From positions 1-64,000 of the forward strand of contig JACKNO010000002.1 of assembly GCA_024234815.1 (NCBI GenBank): a stretch of DNA of 64,000 nucleotides, read 5' to 3'. Source of the DNA: Pseudomonadales bacterium (lineage in GTDB: Bacteria > Pseudomonadota > Gammaproteobacteria > Pseudomonadales > Halieaceae). A model generated the notes under the pieces. The model ran no database searches. It was not told where the DNA came from and saw only the letters and a program-made list of their open reading frames with translations. Each line of letters begins with the position of its first letter. Position 1 is the first letter of the stretch. Position numbers and translations under genes: made by a program. Below, one piece after another: positions 1-9,095 of the stretch.

Positions 1-386
1 ATCGCGGCATTCTTGAAAACATGAACAGAGAGCAACTCGAGGCCGATAAAATAAAGAAAGAGTGCCAATATGAAGGAGGACAGCAAACTCATCCAGCGAG
101 ACTTAAGTATGGATTGCCTGATAACGCCGCGTTCATTCATCGCTACCGCTTTGGCAATAATTCTTACAATCGCCACGTCCAGACCAAGCAGGGTAAAAGA
201 TACTGCTACGCTCACAAAACTAACCAGCAGAAAATAGGCACCGACCTGATCTGGCGCGAGCAGGCGCGCAATAATCATACTTATAGCGAAGTTTGAAATC
301 GCTGTAAGCGACCGCACTAAGAGCGCCCACACTCCTCCGTGCAAAAATTTGCCCAAAAATGACTTATTTTCGAGAGTATCTTTCAA
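1..386 (-). CDS. Wzx-type polysaccharide flippase, N-terminal part (cut by window edge)
   Basis: The reverse strand is open from a TTG at 386 to the left edge and gives about 128 residues. It begins with a short polar stretch, then GGVWALLVRSLTAISNF, ARLLAPDQVGAYFLLVSF and further hydrophobic segments. This is the N-terminal pattern of the oligosaccharide flippase / MATE-like exporter family, which moves lipid-linked sugar units across the inner membrane. An in-frame TAG lies directly before the TTG, so the start must be at or after 386; no good Shine-Dalgarno is visible. It begins 28 bp downstream of the ATPase stop on the same strand and so looks like the next gene of the exopolysaccharide operon. 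The C-terminal two thirds lie outside the window. The family call is firm; the substrate is unknown. Confidence 0.8.
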   Translation of the reverse strand, partial: MKDTLENKSFLGKFLHGGVWALLVRSLTAISNFAISMIIARLLAPDQVGAYFLLVSFVSVAVSFTLLGLDVAIVRIIAKAVAMNERGVIRQSILKSRWMSLLSSFILALFLYFIGLELLSVHVFKNAA

Positions 387-414
387 CTAATCAGCCAGTC
401 TATTGAGTCAGGGG

Positions 415-1317
415 TCATGCTCGCGACAGCGCCAGATCATACCCGGTCTTCTGCAGCACATAGTTGCGCGCAATAGACATACCCTCGGTTTCAATTGGCT
501 GCCGGTTTATACCGCCTATTCTTCTTCCCTTTGCCACTTCGATGACCGCTTCAATACCGATTTGGTGTTCCCCGGTGGCAAATCCATAAACAAGGGCATA
601 ATCGCAAAGCGTATTCATAAGCCGGGGCACGCCACCGGCAAGATAGTAAATGCCATATGTCGCCGCCCTGTCGAAAATTTCAGTCTGGGCGCCCGCCACT
701 TTCAGCCTGTGCTCTATATACCCGGCTGCGTCTGCCGCTGAGAGTCTGTCAAGGTGAAACTCCACGGTAACTCGCTGGGCCAGTTGCATCAGTTCCGGGC
801 TTTGCAGTTTCTCCAGCAATTCAGGCTGCCCGACCAGGATTATCTTGAGCAGTTCGTCGCGGCCCGAATTGATATTGTTGAGCAAACGCAGGTTCTCCAG
901 GGATTTGTGACCCAGGTTCTGGGCTTCATCGACTATCAGAACCGTCGCCTTCCCCTTGGAATAGTTGTCGATCAGGAATTCCTGCAGGCGCTTTTTATGA
1001 CTGCGACTTCCGCCGGACTCATTAACGTCAAAAGACTGGAGTATCCAGGACAGCAACTTGTTCGAATCACCCTGCTCGGTATCGGCCATAAAACCGACCA
1101 CCAACTCTTCCTCATCGTGCTTATCGAGCAGGTGTCTTAACAGTGTGGTCTTGCCCGCCCCGACCTCTCCACTGATAACAGTAATACCGGACTGCGATAG
1201 CAGCCCATACTCAAGCATGTGATACGCCAGGCTATGTTGGGATGAAAAGAACAGAAACGCCGGGTCGGGGTTCAGGCCAAAAGGCTTCGTATGCAATCCA
1301 AAATGCTTGAGATACAT
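415..1317 (-). CDS. XrtA/PEP-CTERM system-associated ExeA-like ATPase
   Basis: A 300-residue AAA-type ATPase. It starts MYLKHFGLHTKPFGLNPDP, typical of the ExeA/GspA-like ATPases found in PEP-CTERM exopolysaccharide loci. Walker A is GEVGAGKTT at about residues 50-58 and Walker B is VLIVDEAQ at about 126-133, followed by a sensor-like region (LLKIILVGQPEL). In these loci it is a conserved partner of the tyrosine autokinase and chain-length protein; its exact role in export is not established. It lies 26 bp downstream of the tyrosine kinase gene and 28 bp upstream of the flippase gene, consistent with one operon. Full length; no peptidoglycan-binding domain is present. Confidence 0.9.
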   Translation of the reverse strand: MYLKHFGLHTKPFGLNPDPAFLFFSSQHSLAYHMLEYGLLSQSGITVISGEVGAGKTTLLRHLLDKHDEEELVVGFMADTEQGDSNKLLSWILQSFDVNESGGSRSHKKRLQEFLIDNYSKGKATVLIVDEAQNLGHKSLENLRLLNNINSGRDELLKIILVGQPELLEKLQSPELMQLAQRVTVEFHLDRLSAADAAGYIEHRLKVAGAQTEIFDRAATYGIYYLAGGVPRLMNTLCDYALVYGFATGEHQIGIEAVIEVAKGRRIGGINRQPIETEGMSIARNYVLQKTGYDLALSRA

Positions 1318-1343
1318 GGTATCAAGTCACAGCCCTGAATTAA

Positions 1344-2213
1344 TCAGACCTTGTTCAGAATGGTGCCGATGATAGGGGTGCCCTCAAGCAGTTGGTAGCA
1401 TCGTTTGAGTTCTTCCGGAGTCGTAACACCGCTCTCCACCACCAGCAGCGTGGCGTCTACGTAGGGTGCGAACACGAGCGCATCGTCGTCTGCCAGCAGA
1501 GGTGGCAGGTCGAACACAATGAGCCTGTCATTGTATCGATTAACCAGTTCCCCAAGGGTTTCTTTCATGGCCGGGGACGACAGTATCTCAGAGGTATCGC
1601 CCGCGACCGGCGTGGCCGGCAACACGGTCAACCTGTCGAAGCCGGGATTGACCAGGATATCCGCCAGCGGCACGCCCTGCATCAAGTGCTCAACCAAACC
1701 CTTGTCCACCGTTACGCCGAGGGCATCGAGTATGTTCGGGCCCTTCAGGTCCATGTCGGCCAAAAGGATGGTCTGGTTCATGTCCTTGGAGAGCGATATT
1801 GCGAGGTTCACCGCTGTCAGTGTTTTACCGGCATGCCGATGCGCACTGGTGATCGCCAGCGTACGCCAGTTTTTCTCCGCAAAGCGCTTGAGTACCAGGG
1901 TACGCAACTGCCGGTAGGGCTCCGCCCGGTGGTCACTCTCAAATGCCGACACGATCCTGTTGTCCAGCAATACCTGGTTACTGACCTTCACCCGCCGGGT
2001 CTGCGAGTACTCAACATGAATACCTTCGCTATGTTTGTCAGTGGTTGCCGGTTTAGCCGCGGGCTTCCTGTCTGCCTTTGCGCGTCCACCAGTTTTCTGG
2101 AGCGCCTCCCGTTGCTGTTCGTTTTCCGGCTGTTCGGATGAATCCTCGGGCGCCAGGCCCATCCGCTCACGTTCCAGGCGGGCTTTTTCTATTGCGTCTT
2201 TTACGTATTCCAT
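1344..2213 (-). CDS. XrtA-associated tyrosine autokinase (BY-kinase)
   Basis: A 289-residue cytoplasmic BY-kinase of the CpsD/Wzc-C type. Residues 1-70 are polar and low complexity. The kinase core has Walker A SAHRHAGKT (about 123-131), Walker A' ILLADMDLK (about 149-157) and Walker B VFDLPP (about 233-238). The Walker A is unusual: HAGKT replaces the common GEGKT, though the catalytic Gly-Lys-Thr is kept. There is no tyrosine cluster at the C-terminus, which ends IIGTILNKV. In this family the kinase pairs with a separate Wzz-like membrane protein, here the gene starting at 4010, whose stop is 15 bp upstream. A GGGGGCG Shine-Dalgarno precedes the ATG. It likely controls polymer length or export. 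Confidence 0.9.
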   Translation of the reverse strand: MEYVKDAIEKARLERERMGLAPEDSSEQPENEQQREALQKTGGRAKADRKPAAKPATTDKHSEGIHVEYSQTRRVKVSNQVLLDNRIVSAFESDHRAEPYRQLRTLVLKRFAEKNWRTLAITSAHRHAGKTLTAVNLAISLSKDMNQTILLADMDLKGPNILDALGVTVDKGLVEHLMQGVPLADILVNPGFDRLTVLPATPVAGDTSEILSSPAMKETLGELVNRYNDRLIVFDLPPLLADDDALVFAPYVDATLLVVESGVTTPEELKRCYQLLEGTPIIGTILNKV

Positions 2214-2228
2214 ATCAATCGCCCCCGA

Positions 2229-4010
2229 TTATCCGATGCCTAGCTTATTCAAAACCACATACCACATGACATCCAGCGGCTTATAGAAGAAATGGATCAA
2301 CAACAGCGCCACAATAACTGCGGCAACACCCAGCCCGATTGTCATGTAGAGAGTTTTACCAGGTCTGTTGCGCCTGTCCTCCTCCGGGGTCGTGATATAG
2401 GGAACCATCACCAGGGGAGCACTGCCAGTAGCCAGTTCCAGGCCGCGAGCGCTGCGGATACTCTGGTCCGCCAGTTCCAGTAATACGGCCAGGCCGATTC
2501 CCGCTCCTATCGCTATAAAGGTGCCAAGCAACAATATGGCGGTACGGTTGGGGCTGAACGGTTCTTCAGGTAAAGCCGGGGGCTCGATCAGGGTAAAGCG
2601 CTGACCTTTGCGGTTTGACTCCAGTTCACCCGCCAGTTCAGCCGTCTTGAGCTTGGACTGAATCTCCTGGTAGTTAGCTGTCGCGACATCCAGGTTGCGC
2701 ACGAGGTTGCTGTACTCCCGCTCCACGGTTGGGGCGTCGGTAGCCGCCTTGTTAAGGGATTCGACCTGCTTGGTCAGGGATGCCACTTGCTCAGTCAGCG
2801 AGCGCTTTTCCATGCGGATCATCTGCAACTGGTTGTCCGTCATTATATAGGCGGGGTTGTCGGGTTTGACGACAACCTGCTCATTACTCGAAGCACTGAT
2901 CTGGCGCTTGATGCGTTCGATATTCTCTTTCTTCAGAACCACCTCGGGGTAGTCACTGGAATATGTGGCCAGCAGCGCGGTCAGCTCGGCCTCCTCGCTG
3001 GCAAGCAATTTGCGCAGGTCATCGGATCCGCCCTGGTTGCCCAGGTTCATTTTGAGCGCGTCGATTTCCCGACGCACTTTTTCAACGTCGGGGTGATTCG
3101 GGCTGTAACGCGCCGACAGTTGCCGGTATTCGGATTCCAGTGACTTGAGGCGGTCCACATCCGACAACACGGCTTCGCCAGTGGAGAGTATCTGCGGCGA
3201 GTAGGGGCTGAGCGATGCCAACTGGGCTTCGAGGTCGAGTTGCCTTCTGTTCAATTCAATCAGGCGGCTTTCCGAGGAGACCAGTTGAGTCTGGTAGCGG
3301 GTCAGGTTCTGCATGTTCATCTGGAAGCTCTCAGGCAGAGCCGCCTGGTGCTGCGCCTTGAACGCAACCAGCGCAGTCTCCAGGGCCCGCACTTCCTCGG
3401 CGAGCACATTGGCCTCCTTGCGCAGGAATTCGGTTGTGCTGCCGGCCTGCTCCGTGCGGCTGCGCAAATTCTCGTTCAGAAACAGGTTCACCAATTCGTT
3501 GGTAACGCTTTGGGTCTTGCGCGGGTCAGACGCCTCGAAATCCAGGGTAAAGGCGATCGTTGCGGCAGTCGGCCGACCGCTGCGTGGGTCTATGACATCT
3601 GCGCTGAGCACTTCAAGTGCCACGGAGTCTATAAACTTCTGGGCTATCTCCGTCGCCGGTGTTCTCGCAAGTTCACCCTCGTCGTAAAGGTTGAACTTCC
3701 TCACCATTTCCATGATGTTGGAAAGAGTCAAAACGCGCTGGCGTATCACCTCAATCTGCTGGTTCGCATAACTGGTGATAGTGGAGCGAACCATATCGTC
3801 CGGAATCTCCTGCTCCTCGATCAAAATGGTTGCCGAGGCCTTGTAGGTTGGCGGCCATAACAGCGCCGCCAGCAGGGCTATCACGAAGATGGCGAATGCC
3901 GTGTACATGATGGGCTTGCGACGGCGCTTGAAGGCGGCGATATACTCATCCAGCGACATGGATTGCTCTTGTACGCTGTCCAGGTATTGAGCTGATAGTG
4001 CGTCTGACAT
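2229..4010 (-). CDS. XrtA system polysaccharide chain-length determinant (Wzz-like)
   Basis: A 593-residue inner-membrane protein with the Wzz/GNVR layout. A short N-terminal cytoplasmic part (LDEYIAAFKRRRKPIM) leads to a first membrane segment at about residues 35-55. A long periplasmic region rich in coiled coil follows (about 160-460). A second membrane segment sits at about 495-515, and an extra hydrophobic segment lies near the C-terminus (about 555-575). It is the membrane partner of the tyrosine autokinase encoded directly downstream and sets polymer length. The extra C-terminal membrane segment makes it somewhat longer than usual Wzz proteins. No strong Shine-Dalgarno is visible at 4010; a second Met (MSLDEY) 17 codons in is an alternative start. 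Confidence 0.88.
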   Translation of the reverse strand: MSDALSAQYLDSVQEQSMSLDEYIAAFKRRRKPIMYTAFAIFVIALLAALLWPPTYKASATILIEEQEIPDDMVRSTITSYANQQIEVIRQRVLTLSNIMEMVRKFNLYDEGELARTPATEIAQKFIDSVALEVLSADVIDPRSGRPTAATIAFTLDFEASDPRKTQSVTNELVNLFLNENLRSRTEQAGSTTEFLRKEANVLAEEVRALETALVAFKAQHQAALPESFQMNMQNLTRYQTQLVSSESRLIELNRRQLDLEAQLASLSPYSPQILSTGEAVLSDVDRLKSLESEYRQLSARYSPNHPDVEKVRREIDALKMNLGNQGGSDDLRKLLASEEAELTALLATYSSDYPEVVLKKENIERIKRQISASSNEQVVVKPDNPAYIMTDNQLQMIRMEKRSLTEQVASLTKQVESLNKAATDAPTVEREYSNLVRNLDVATANYQEIQSKLKTAELAGELESNRKGQRFTLIEPPALPEEPFSPNRTAILLLGTFIAIGAGIGLAVLLELADQSIRSARGLELATGSAPLVMVPYITTPEEDRRNRPGKTLYMTIGLGVAAVIVALLLIHFFYKPLDVMWYVVLNKLGIG

Positions 4011-4095
4011 AATTCGATTTACCGCTGAGATTGGTTAGCTTGGGTTGCACCTACATTCGACCAGACTACAGTTACATACATAAAGCTGAAATTTT

Positions 4096-5379
4096 TCAAA
4101 GAATATCCTTGGGCAGCTTGTAGGACACACCGACAGAGAACAGGTTGCCATCCGCGCTGCCCAGCGAGTTGCGATCGTAATCCTGCTCCCGATACCGATA
4201 CCTGCCGCTTACCCACCATTCCCGGGCAAACTGATAGGAGGCCCGCACCGCTCCCTGGCCAAACGTTCTCTTGTTTTTAAACTCGTTTCCCGAGGTATCA
4301 GTCATTCCCACCTGGGTATCAAGATCAAACCGCAGACGTTCCCGCGGCGTCCAGTAAAAGGAGAAGCCCGCGCGGTTATCTTCCTGCAGGTATCCATTCG
4401 AGCTGGGCGAATAACTGGCGTTCACGGTCGCGGAAAAACCATACAGCTCTTCTTTATAGCTCAGGTCGCCACTGCCGGTGAAGCCGTTATTGTTTTCGTC
4501 TTCAAGTTCAATAAATTCAGGCTGGCCTGTCTCAGGGTCGAAAATGAAAAAGCCCCTGCCACCGTAATCTGTCGACACCTCTGTAACACCGCCGAGCACA
4601 TTCAGCTCCACTTTCTCGTTGATCGACCAGATGACCCCGGCCTCCAGTCCATAGGTGTCTGTAGTAACGGAGAACTGCGCCGCATTTTCGTAACGGGCAC
4701 CGAGTGGACGCACCTGCAACTGGACGCGTTCGCTCCACGAATAGAACCAGGTGGTTTGTGCCGAGTAGTAGTCATAATTGACGTAGCGGTCACTCTGGTA
4801 GTCGGCAAACTGCGCCTGCAACGTGGTTTGCAGATACTGTCTTTCGGTCAGTTGCCACCCCCATGTGGGCCGGACAACGGTCGTGTCGACATTTGACGAA
4901 CCCTGAACCTGGCGCAGCCCGCCCAGGCCGCCGTCGGCGAACTGGGTGTTGATATTACTGTCCTGCTCGATACGGCCATAAATGCCCAGCGTATGGCGCT
5001 CCCAGGCGTAGCTCACGTCGGTATTGAGGTTATAGCTCTCGTAGTCGAAATCGGAGTCGTCGGGCTCCTTCAACAGCGGGTTATCACTTTCGAGATCGGT
5101 GTAATTGTTGCGCTTGGCACCGAGGGTCAATCGCGTTTTGGTGTCGAGTCGCGGGGTGCGATATTGCAGTTCGCCGAAACCTTCCAGCTTCAATCCGGCC
5201 AGTGCAATTTTATTGCCGGCTACCACATTGACGTTGTCATCGTAGCTATAGTTCGCATCCATACCGCCGACTATGGCCGTTTCCGCCGCCCAGGCGTTAG
5301 CAGAGCACAAACACGCTACGAGCACCGGCCCGCGGATTCTTCTGCAATGGCCGCTTAGCGTGTACAAAAAAGACACCAA
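4096..5379 (-). CDS. PEP-CTERM system-associated outer-membrane beta-barrel protein
   Basis: About 427 residues. An N-terminal signal peptide with core GPVLVACLCSANAWA ends at AWA/AET. It is followed by alternating aromatic/polar strands such as YDDNVNVVAG, RYRYREQDYDRN and LFSVGVSYKL, as expected for an outer-membrane barrel. This is the class of barrel protein (formerly annotated as a PEP-CTERM-associated hypothetical) that sits between the export protein and the chain-length protein in exosortase-A loci. It probably contributes the outer-membrane exit for the polymer. There is no ATG in the right place: the open frame begins with TTG (5379) followed by GTG (5376), and no good Shine-Dalgarno is seen, so the exact start is unsure. 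Confidence 0.85.
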   Translation of the reverse strand: MVSFLYTLSGHCRRIRGPVLVACLCSANAWAAETAIVGGMDANYSYDDNVNVVAGNKIALAGLKLEGFGELQYRTPRLDTKTRLTLGAKRNNYTDLESDNPLLKEPDDSDFDYESYNLNTDVSYAWERHTLGIYGRIEQDSNINTQFADGGLGGLRQVQGSSNVDTTVVRPTWGWQLTERQYLQTTLQAQFADYQSDRYVNYDYYSAQTTWFYSWSERVQLQVRPLGARYENAAQFSVTTDTYGLEAGVIWSINEKVELNVLGGVTEVSTDYGGRGFFIFDPETGQPEFIELEDENNNGFTGSGDLSYKEELYGFSATVNASYSPSSNGYLQEDNRAGFSFYWTPRERLRFDLDTQVGMTDTSGNEFKNKRTFGQGAVRASYQFAREWWVSGRYRYREQDYDRNSLGSADGNLFSVGVSYKLPKDIL

Positions 5380-5445
5380 ACCGGGGGCGCGCCCTTCCCG
5401 GCAATACCAGAATCCAGGCTCACCTGTAGCGAGCGCTTTCCTGCA

Positions 5446-6003
5446 TCAGGGCACAATGACTACATCGCCGCTTTGCAGAACAATATTGGTATCCAGGTCT
5501 TCGCCACTCTTTACCCCGGAATAATCGAAGGAGATGGCGCGCTGGGCACCGGCTTCGTCCCGTCGCAAAATCTGGATATCGTCTTCGTCGGCGAAGGAGT
5601 TCAGGCCACCGGCCAAGGCCAGCGCCTGGGTCACGTCGACACGGGCGGTTACCGGATAGGCACCGGGGCGATTAACCTTGCCGAGAACATAGATGATGTT
5701 GCCGGCCATCGATTGCAGGGAGACCGTTACCACCGGTTTGTCATTCAGGTATTTGCCCAGCGCCGTAGCGATAGCTTCGGTAAGCTGGCCGGGGGTCTGC
5801 CCTCCCGCCCTGAGTTCTCCAGCCAGCGGTATGCTGACAAAACCGTCGCTTCGCACGATCACTTCACGGGTCAGGGCTTCCTCGTTCCAGACAAATATCT
5901 GCAGGACATCGCCGGAATTGATCTTGTAGTCACCCGATTCCTGCGCGCTGACCGAAAACGAGGCCAATAATGCGACTAACAGGCACACACACTTTATGTT
6001 CAT
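5446..6003 (-). CDS. XrtA system exopolysaccharide export protein (Wza/EpsE-like)
   Basis: A 185-residue secreted protein. It has a signal peptide (CVCLLVALLASFSVSAQ), a Poly_export domain (YKINSGDVLQIFVWNEEALT, then VIVRSDGFVSIPLAGEL) and a SLBB domain (MAGNIIYVLGKVNRPGAYPV onward, ending VLQSGDVVIVP). It lacks the C-terminal alpha-helical barrel of full-length Wza, as is normal for the short exosortase-associated forms. It is the first gene of the minus-strand exopolysaccharide run that continues to the left edge; the AAAGAGAA element upstream of the ATG can serve as Shine-Dalgarno. The promoter should lie in the 160 bp before 6003, but I find no convincing consensus there. Confidence 0.92.
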   Translation of the reverse strand: MNIKCVCLLVALLASFSVSAQESGDYKINSGDVLQIFVWNEEALTREVIVRSDGFVSIPLAGELRAGGQTPGQLTEAIATALGKYLNDKPVVTVSLQSMAGNIIYVLGKVNRPGAYPVTARVDVTQALALAGGLNSFADEDDIQILRRDEAGAQRAISFDYSGVKSGEDLDTNIVLQSGDVVIVP

Positions 6004-6164
6004 TGTTTATTCTCTTTGAGTCCCCGGGGATAACCGCTGCTAACAGCTTAGCCAAGACTCGCAAACTTTGCTTAAAGATTCAATAGCTTCCGGCCACTAC
6101 TTGAGATTAGGTGAAGCCTGTCACACTATTTACTGTCTCGGCAGGCCCCCTGCCACCGCGCCCA

Positions 6165-6632
6165 TCAGCCGGGATCGTCGCCACTGATCAGTGCCAGTTC
6201 CTCCTGTGAGGCCCTGCGCACCTCCGCCACGCTCCCGGTGAACCGCAAGGTCACTCCCGCCAGCGGGTGGTTCGCATCCAGCATAACGTGTTCGGGGGTG
6301 ACTTCGGTGACCATGCAGGGAGGCATATTGCCACTTGAATCCTCCAGGCGCATTCCCACCTCCAGGACCATGCCCTCGGGGATCTGCGCCCTGGGGACCA
6401 GGCTTACCGCCTCAAAGCGGTGTTCACCATAGGCCTGCTCAGGTGGCAGGGTCACGTCAAAGGCGTCGCCGGCGCTCCTGCCCGCCAGTGCATCGGCCAG
6501 GGCCGGTAAGATTCCCTCGCCTCCGTGTATATAGGCCAGCGGTTCGCCGGCGGGAGAGCGATCCAGCACCCGGCCCTCGCCGTCGGCTAGCGTAAAATCG
6601 AGAAGTACGACACATCCATCTTCTATTTGCAT
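6165..6632 (-). CDS. FKBP-type peptidyl-prolyl isomerase (SlyD/FkpB-like)
   Basis: A 155-residue protein with the split FKBP plus IF-chaperone layout of the SlyD/FkpB group. The FKBP part starts VVLLDFTLADGEGRVLD and continues with YIHGGEGILPALADAL. The insert-in-flap domain lies between AYGEHRFEAV and VTPEHVMLDANHPLAG, where DANHPLAG is the signature of the family. It lacks the His/Cys-rich metal-binding tail of SlyD. It is a cytoplasmic folding helper. It lies 160 bp upstream of the export gene on the same strand, so it may simply be a neighbour of the exopolysaccharide operon and not part of it. Confidence 0.9.
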   Translation of the reverse strand: MQIEDGCVVLLDFTLADGEGRVLDRSPAGEPLAYIHGGEGILPALADALAGRSAGDAFDVTLPPEQAYGEHRFEAVSLVPRAQIPEGMVLEVGMRLEDSSGNMPPCMVTEVTPEHVMLDANHPLAGVTLRFTGSVAEVRRASQEELALISGDDPG

Positions 6633-6970
6633 TAATTTATAACCCCGGTCTCAAGTTTGTGGGAAGCACGGTTCGCCACTGTGGATAACCAGTCCTGTGC
6701 ATCGCCCGTATAGAGTCACCTCGGGAACGGGCGTGCCTCGTCAGGCGGTACCAGTCTATGGCCTGTACCATGAGGTGGCAACGTCGCGCTGGTGCCGACC
6801 CGGACCAGCAACCCTGAACAGTCGCGGCCCTCGAGTATAGTCAGCAATCATTAGCTGCCAGCTGATGTGTCACGAAATTTTACACTCTTGTCGAATCGAG
6901 ACCCTGGAACCCGTTATCCGGGGCCGGCCGTGGGATATCACCACGCCCGGCTGCAACTCCGCTGTTGCCC
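6633..6970. other. 338-bp intergenic region without a supported gene
   Basis: No credible coding frame. The only structures I see are GGTAC/GTACC arms around 6747-6770 and an imperfect GTGT...ACAC dyad around 6867-6885. No consensus promoter or terminator for either flanking minus-strand gene is clear. Confidence 0.4.
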
Positions 6971-9085
6971 CTATTTCCTGACCCAGAAATGGTACATATT
7001 GGCAAAGGTCCGCGGATATTTCTGTTCATAGAGGTGCCAATTTTCCAGATTCAAGCCGTTGGGATCATCCGGGAATTCGCTGAGATAACGATATTTTTCA
7101 CTGGACAGCTGATGAGTAAAGCCCAAAAATTCAAGCCCTCGCAGTTTTATCATGTCAGCGATCTCGGGAAGTGTGTATCGATATTCATTCTCATGGAATA
7201 TTAAATCTCGCACCTCAGACGTGGTCCAAAAAGCGGCACCGGCACTGATGACATTTTCCAGTACCTGTTGCTCTGGGCTTGTGAACAGATCCTGCCGGCA
7301 ATCCCTTATCCCATCAAGCGTTGAGGGGTAGCCTTTTTGCGCGATCAAATCCCTGCTGATAACAACTCCCTTACGGGCAATTTCGCTGTATAAGCCCAGC
7401 ATCAAAAGGCCACCGTCTTTTAGCAGCTTGGTGAGGACTTCCAGTCCTTTTACCGGATCGCTCAAGTGGTGCAAGACACCGTAGCACTCAATCAAATCGA
7501 ACTGTTTATCAAGCTGATCCAGTTCAAGGATATTGGCATGGATGAACTCGATATTCTCAATGCCCTGTTCCAGGGTCATCCGTTTTGCATAGGCAAGGCT
7601 CGCCAGACTGAGATCTATAGCCGTGATTCTGGCGTTTTTGTAGACATAGCTGCAGTTGATGGCCTGTAAGCCTGTGCCACAACCCGCGATCAGCACCTCT
7701 GGCGATTGACAGTCCAGGTCGGCGGAGAGGGTAACCTGCGGCAGGGCGTTCCTGATTTCCTGTGCAAAGGGGCCCGGCACTCTGGTGTTGGCGTTGCGCC
7801 ATCTGGGAAAGGGGTTTTCCTCATACTGTGCCTGTACTGACTCGGTCACCGCATCCTTGTTAACCACCAGGCTGGGGATATCACTACGCATGGCAAGCTC
7901 TGCCTGCGGATTGGTTATGTGGTCCTTGATCATCTGGCGAAAGACCGGGTCATTGTCGCGGGCGCCCAGCGCGGATAGTTCCTGTGCATTATCAAGTTTA
8001 GATAACTGCCGGTAGCAGGCGTAAACCGCGATGCGCAACTTGCCTCGATCATCCAGCTGGCCGGAGAGGCTCTCTACCTGCTGGTGAAGCATCGCCAAAT
8101 TTTCAGCTTCATCCGAACTCTCCGGATACAGATACTCATTAAAAAAGCACAGCTGGGCAAGCGAGTAGCTAAAGGGCGAGAGTTGCTCAAGCCAGACCAG
8201 CGAGTCCTGGTTTTCTGCAAGTGTCAGTGTTAAAAGGAGTTCCCGGATCTTCGTCAGGAATCGCTCAAGCCGATAATCCGGAACAGTACATTTTTGCAGC
8301 AGCTGCAGCAGTAAAGGCTCATTTAGCGCGGCCACTGTATCGCTCGTAAGAAACGTGCTGGCCAGCTTTTGCTCAGCTTCAAGTGCCTTATGGATAACCG
8401 GCCTGAGGCGAGGGTCCAGATGCAGAACACTGGTCGTACTTACTGCCAGATGGGTATAGCGCAAGCCATCAACTGAAAAGCAATTAAGCAAATCCCGCTT
8501 CAGGCTCTCGTTGCTTTGGTTAAACTGTACAGTTCGTAACCCCGACGCGAGCTGAATAAGGGGCTGGACTTGGTTAGGCAGCAGATGACAGGTCGTTCTC
8601 AAGTGATGAATTGACTCCGGAAAGTTGCCTTTCATACCCAAGAGCACGCCGAGATTGGAATGTGCCACAACAGATCTGGGATCAAGGGCGACAGCTTTTC
8701 TGAAGCAAGCTATGGCGGCATCAATGTCACCTTTCCTGTACAGGGCAAGACCCAGGCCACAATGAGCTTCCACGAGATTCGGGTCCAACTCCAGGGCGCG
8801 ACGGTACCTGGAAATCGATGTGTCCAGGTCGCCCAGCTCAACCAGCACCATGCCCAAATTGGCATGTACGACGGCTATTTCAGGATTAATCCTGGCAGCT
8901 TGCTGCAGCAGTTTACTGGCCTGGAGAAACTCCCGATTCCCCGCATAAATAATTCCCAATAAGCGCAATGCATCGAACTGGGTGGGGTGTTTCGTAAGTA
9001 TCTGTTGATAAACTTTGGCCGCTTGTTCGAGTTCACCGGCCTGATGGTGAGTAACTCCTTGTTTCAATTGTGCGGAGATATTCAT
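6971..9085 (-). CDS. TPR-repeat class I SAM methyltransferase (copy A)
   Basis: A 704-residue fusion. Residues 1 to about 200 are tandem TPR units (for example AKVYQQILTKHPTQFDALRLL and VEAHCGLGLALYRKGDIDAA). The middle (about 200-420) is helical and unassigned. A conserved QAQYEENPFPRW stretch leads to a Rossmann methyltransferase with motif I VLIAGCGTGLQA (from about 464) and CYGVLHHL. The start at 9085 (MNISAQLKQG) is chosen over an upstream in-frame Met because it matches the paralogue at 13077-15191 in position and gives exactly the same length. The target is unknown; TPR plus methyltransferase suggests a protein or glycan substrate. It begins 10 bp after the 9096 gene's stop, so the two are co-transcribed. 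Confidence 0.85.
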   Translation of the reverse strand: MNISAQLKQGVTHHQAGELEQAAKVYQQILTKHPTQFDALRLLGIIYAGNREFLQASKLLQQAARINPEIAVVHANLGMVLVELGDLDTSISRYRRALELDPNLVEAHCGLGLALYRKGDIDAAIACFRKAVALDPRSVVAHSNLGVLLGMKGNFPESIHHLRTTCHLLPNQVQPLIQLASGLRTVQFNQSNESLKRDLLNCFSVDGLRYTHLAVSTTSVLHLDPRLRPVIHKALEAEQKLASTFLTSDTVAALNEPLLLQLLQKCTVPDYRLERFLTKIRELLLTLTLAENQDSLVWLEQLSPFSYSLAQLCFFNEYLYPESSDEAENLAMLHQQVESLSGQLDDRGKLRIAVYACYRQLSKLDNAQELSALGARDNDPVFRQMIKDHITNPQAELAMRSDIPSLVVNKDAVTESVQAQYEENPFPRWRNANTRVPGPFAQEIRNALPQVTLSADLDCQSPEVLIAGCGTGLQAINCSYVYKNARITAIDLSLASLAYAKRMTLEQGIENIEFIHANILELDQLDKQFDLIECYGVLHHLSDPVKGLEVLTKLLKDGGLLMLGLYSEIARKGVVISRDLIAQKGYPSTLDGIRDCRQDLFTSPEQQVLENVISAGAAFWTTSEVRDLIFHENEYRYTLPEIADMIKLRGLEFLGFTHQLSSEKYRYLSEFPDDPNGLNLENWHLYEQKYPRTFANMYHFWVRK

Positions 9086-9095
9086 GCCTTGGTTC

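Noticed and set aside
21..296. 91-codon plus-strand frame at the left edge
   Set aside because: It is the antisense shadow of the flippase gene, whose protein pattern is clear on the minus strand.
6851..6872. Sigma-54-like TGGCAG...TTGCT on the minus strand upstream of the FKBP gene
   Set aside because: GG and GC are 12 bp apart instead of 10, so it does not fit the promoter class.
6867..6885. Dyad GTGTCACGAAATTTTACAC resembling the sigma-54 enhancer arms
   Set aside because: Only the outer four bases are symmetric and the spacing differs from the 35711-35737 dyad.
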